The notes under the pieces: generated by a model | The model's input: the letters and a program-made list of their open reading frames with translations, nothing else | What the model was told of the DNA's origin: nothing | Databases searched by the model: none | Assembly (NCBI GenBank): GCA_025363015.1 | Contig: JANYEQ010000010.1 | Coordinates: forward strand, 1-34,264 | DNA: 34,264 nucleotides | Source of the DNA: Bacteroidota bacterium | GTDB taxonomy: Bacteria; Bacteroidota; Bacteroidia; B-17B0; Aurantibacillaceae | Direction: 5' to 3' | Program-made: the position numbers and the translations under genes | Shown: positions 33,851 to 34,264 of the stretch, in pieces | Numbering within the stretch: position 1 is the stretch's first letter | Layout of the letters: every line of letters begins with the position of its first letter

Positions 33851-34264
33851 TTAAATATTATCGTATTTTGAACGTCCTAAGAAGGTCATAACGTTTCGGA
33901 AACCTAAGTAACATTTTGCAGTATCTTGGTATTCGTAAGTACGAGCGCTAGTTTGTAAGTAGTAACCTACATCTTTCCAACTTCCACCACGTATTACTTT
34001 ACGCTTTAGTACGTTTGCGTCTTTTTCTTGTGCTTCGTAAACGTAATCAGGGTTTAAATCGTGTTGAAAATCGTAAGCTGATTCGTCAAAAGCATTACTT
34101 GTCCATTCGCTAACGTTACCAGCCATACAATACAAGCCAAAATCGTTAGGGTTATAGGAGTAAACATATACTGAATGGAAACCTCCATCATCAATGTAAG
34201 ATCCTCTTAATGGTTTAAAATTACCTAAGAAACAACCACGAGAGTTACGAATGTAAGGACCACC
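33851..34264 (-). CDS. gldK: T9SS lipoprotein GldK (PorK), C-terminal part only
   Basis: The reading frame is open from the window edge (34264) to the stop at 33851, giving the last 137 residues; the start lies outside. It shows a formylglycine-generating-enzyme-like (FGE-sulfatase) fold: GGPYIRNSRGCFLGNFK, YSYNPNDFGLYCMAGNVSEW, KVIRGGSWKDVGYYLQTSAR and a final CYLGFRNVMTFLG. GldK keeps this fold but is structural, forming the ring with GldN under the outer membrane. An internal start near 34135 would cut the domain, so it is treated as partial at the window edge, not as a short gene. Confidence 0.93.
   Translation of the reverse strand, partial: GGPYIRNSRGCFLGNFKPLRGSYIDDGGFHSVYVYSYNPNDFGLYCMAGNVSEWTSNAFDESAYDFQHDLNPDYVYEAQEKDANVLKRKVIRGGSWKDVGYYLQTSARTYEYQDTAKCYLGFRNVMTFLGRSKYDNI

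Overview
The window comes from a low-G+C member of the Bacteroidota. Evidence: a gldK-gldL-gldM-gldN type IX secretion/gliding cluster at the right end, a T9SS plug-type protein, a PorE-like OmpA protein, a Bacteroidota-type promoter (TTTG-N19-TAnnTTTG), DUF6341/DUF6427-like neighbours, and TTG/GTG starts without clear Shine-Dalgarno sequences. The family cannot be fixed from the sequence alone; a free-living, Flavobacteriales-like or Chitinophagales-like organism fits. No rRNA, tRNA, CRISPR array, transposase or phage gene was recognised.

Layout. 1-1290: an HD-domain hydrolase gene in a cassette-like setting (inverted repeat arms, different Asp codon use, 540 bp of non-coding DNA). 1291-9970: a signalling block. 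It holds a 1741-residue cytosolic TPR/six-GAF/SpoIIE-type phosphatase, divergent from an ECF sigma gene with an exact consensus promoter, a probable dual-membrane-spanning anti-sigma protein and a PKD lipoprotein. 10061-11795: overlapping rsmI and corA. 11799-14328: a second, membrane-bound TPR/SpoIIE-type phosphatase and a small two-repeat protein separated by a terminator. 14495-17235: T9SS plug-domain protein and a SurA-like chaperone. 17232-21384, minus strand: Pif1-like helicase with HRDC and HTH domains, a histidine kinase pseudogene, a second RsmI-family methyltransferase, a PspC protein and a small membrane protein. 21447-27952: mixed envelope and housekeeping genes (DUF6427-like, secreted protein, serine hydrolase lipoprotein, mtgA, thioredoxin-like, coiled-coil protein, comF-like, beta-barrel). 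28012-34264, minus strand: PorE-like protein, an inverted-repeat element, a strong terminator and gldN-gldM-gldL-gldK (gldK cut by the window edge).

How it fits together. Much of the window serves the cell envelope. GldKLMN form the T9SS motor and periplasmic ring. The plug-domain protein, PorE-like protein and SurA-like chaperone plausibly support secretion or outer-membrane assembly. MtgA, PspC, CorA and several beta-barrel or lipoprotein genes are also envelope functions. The most unusual content is regulatory: two PP2C phosphatases with the same output domain but opposite placement (cytosolic versus membrane), and an ECF sigma/trans-envelope anti-sigma pair divergent from the larger phosphatase.
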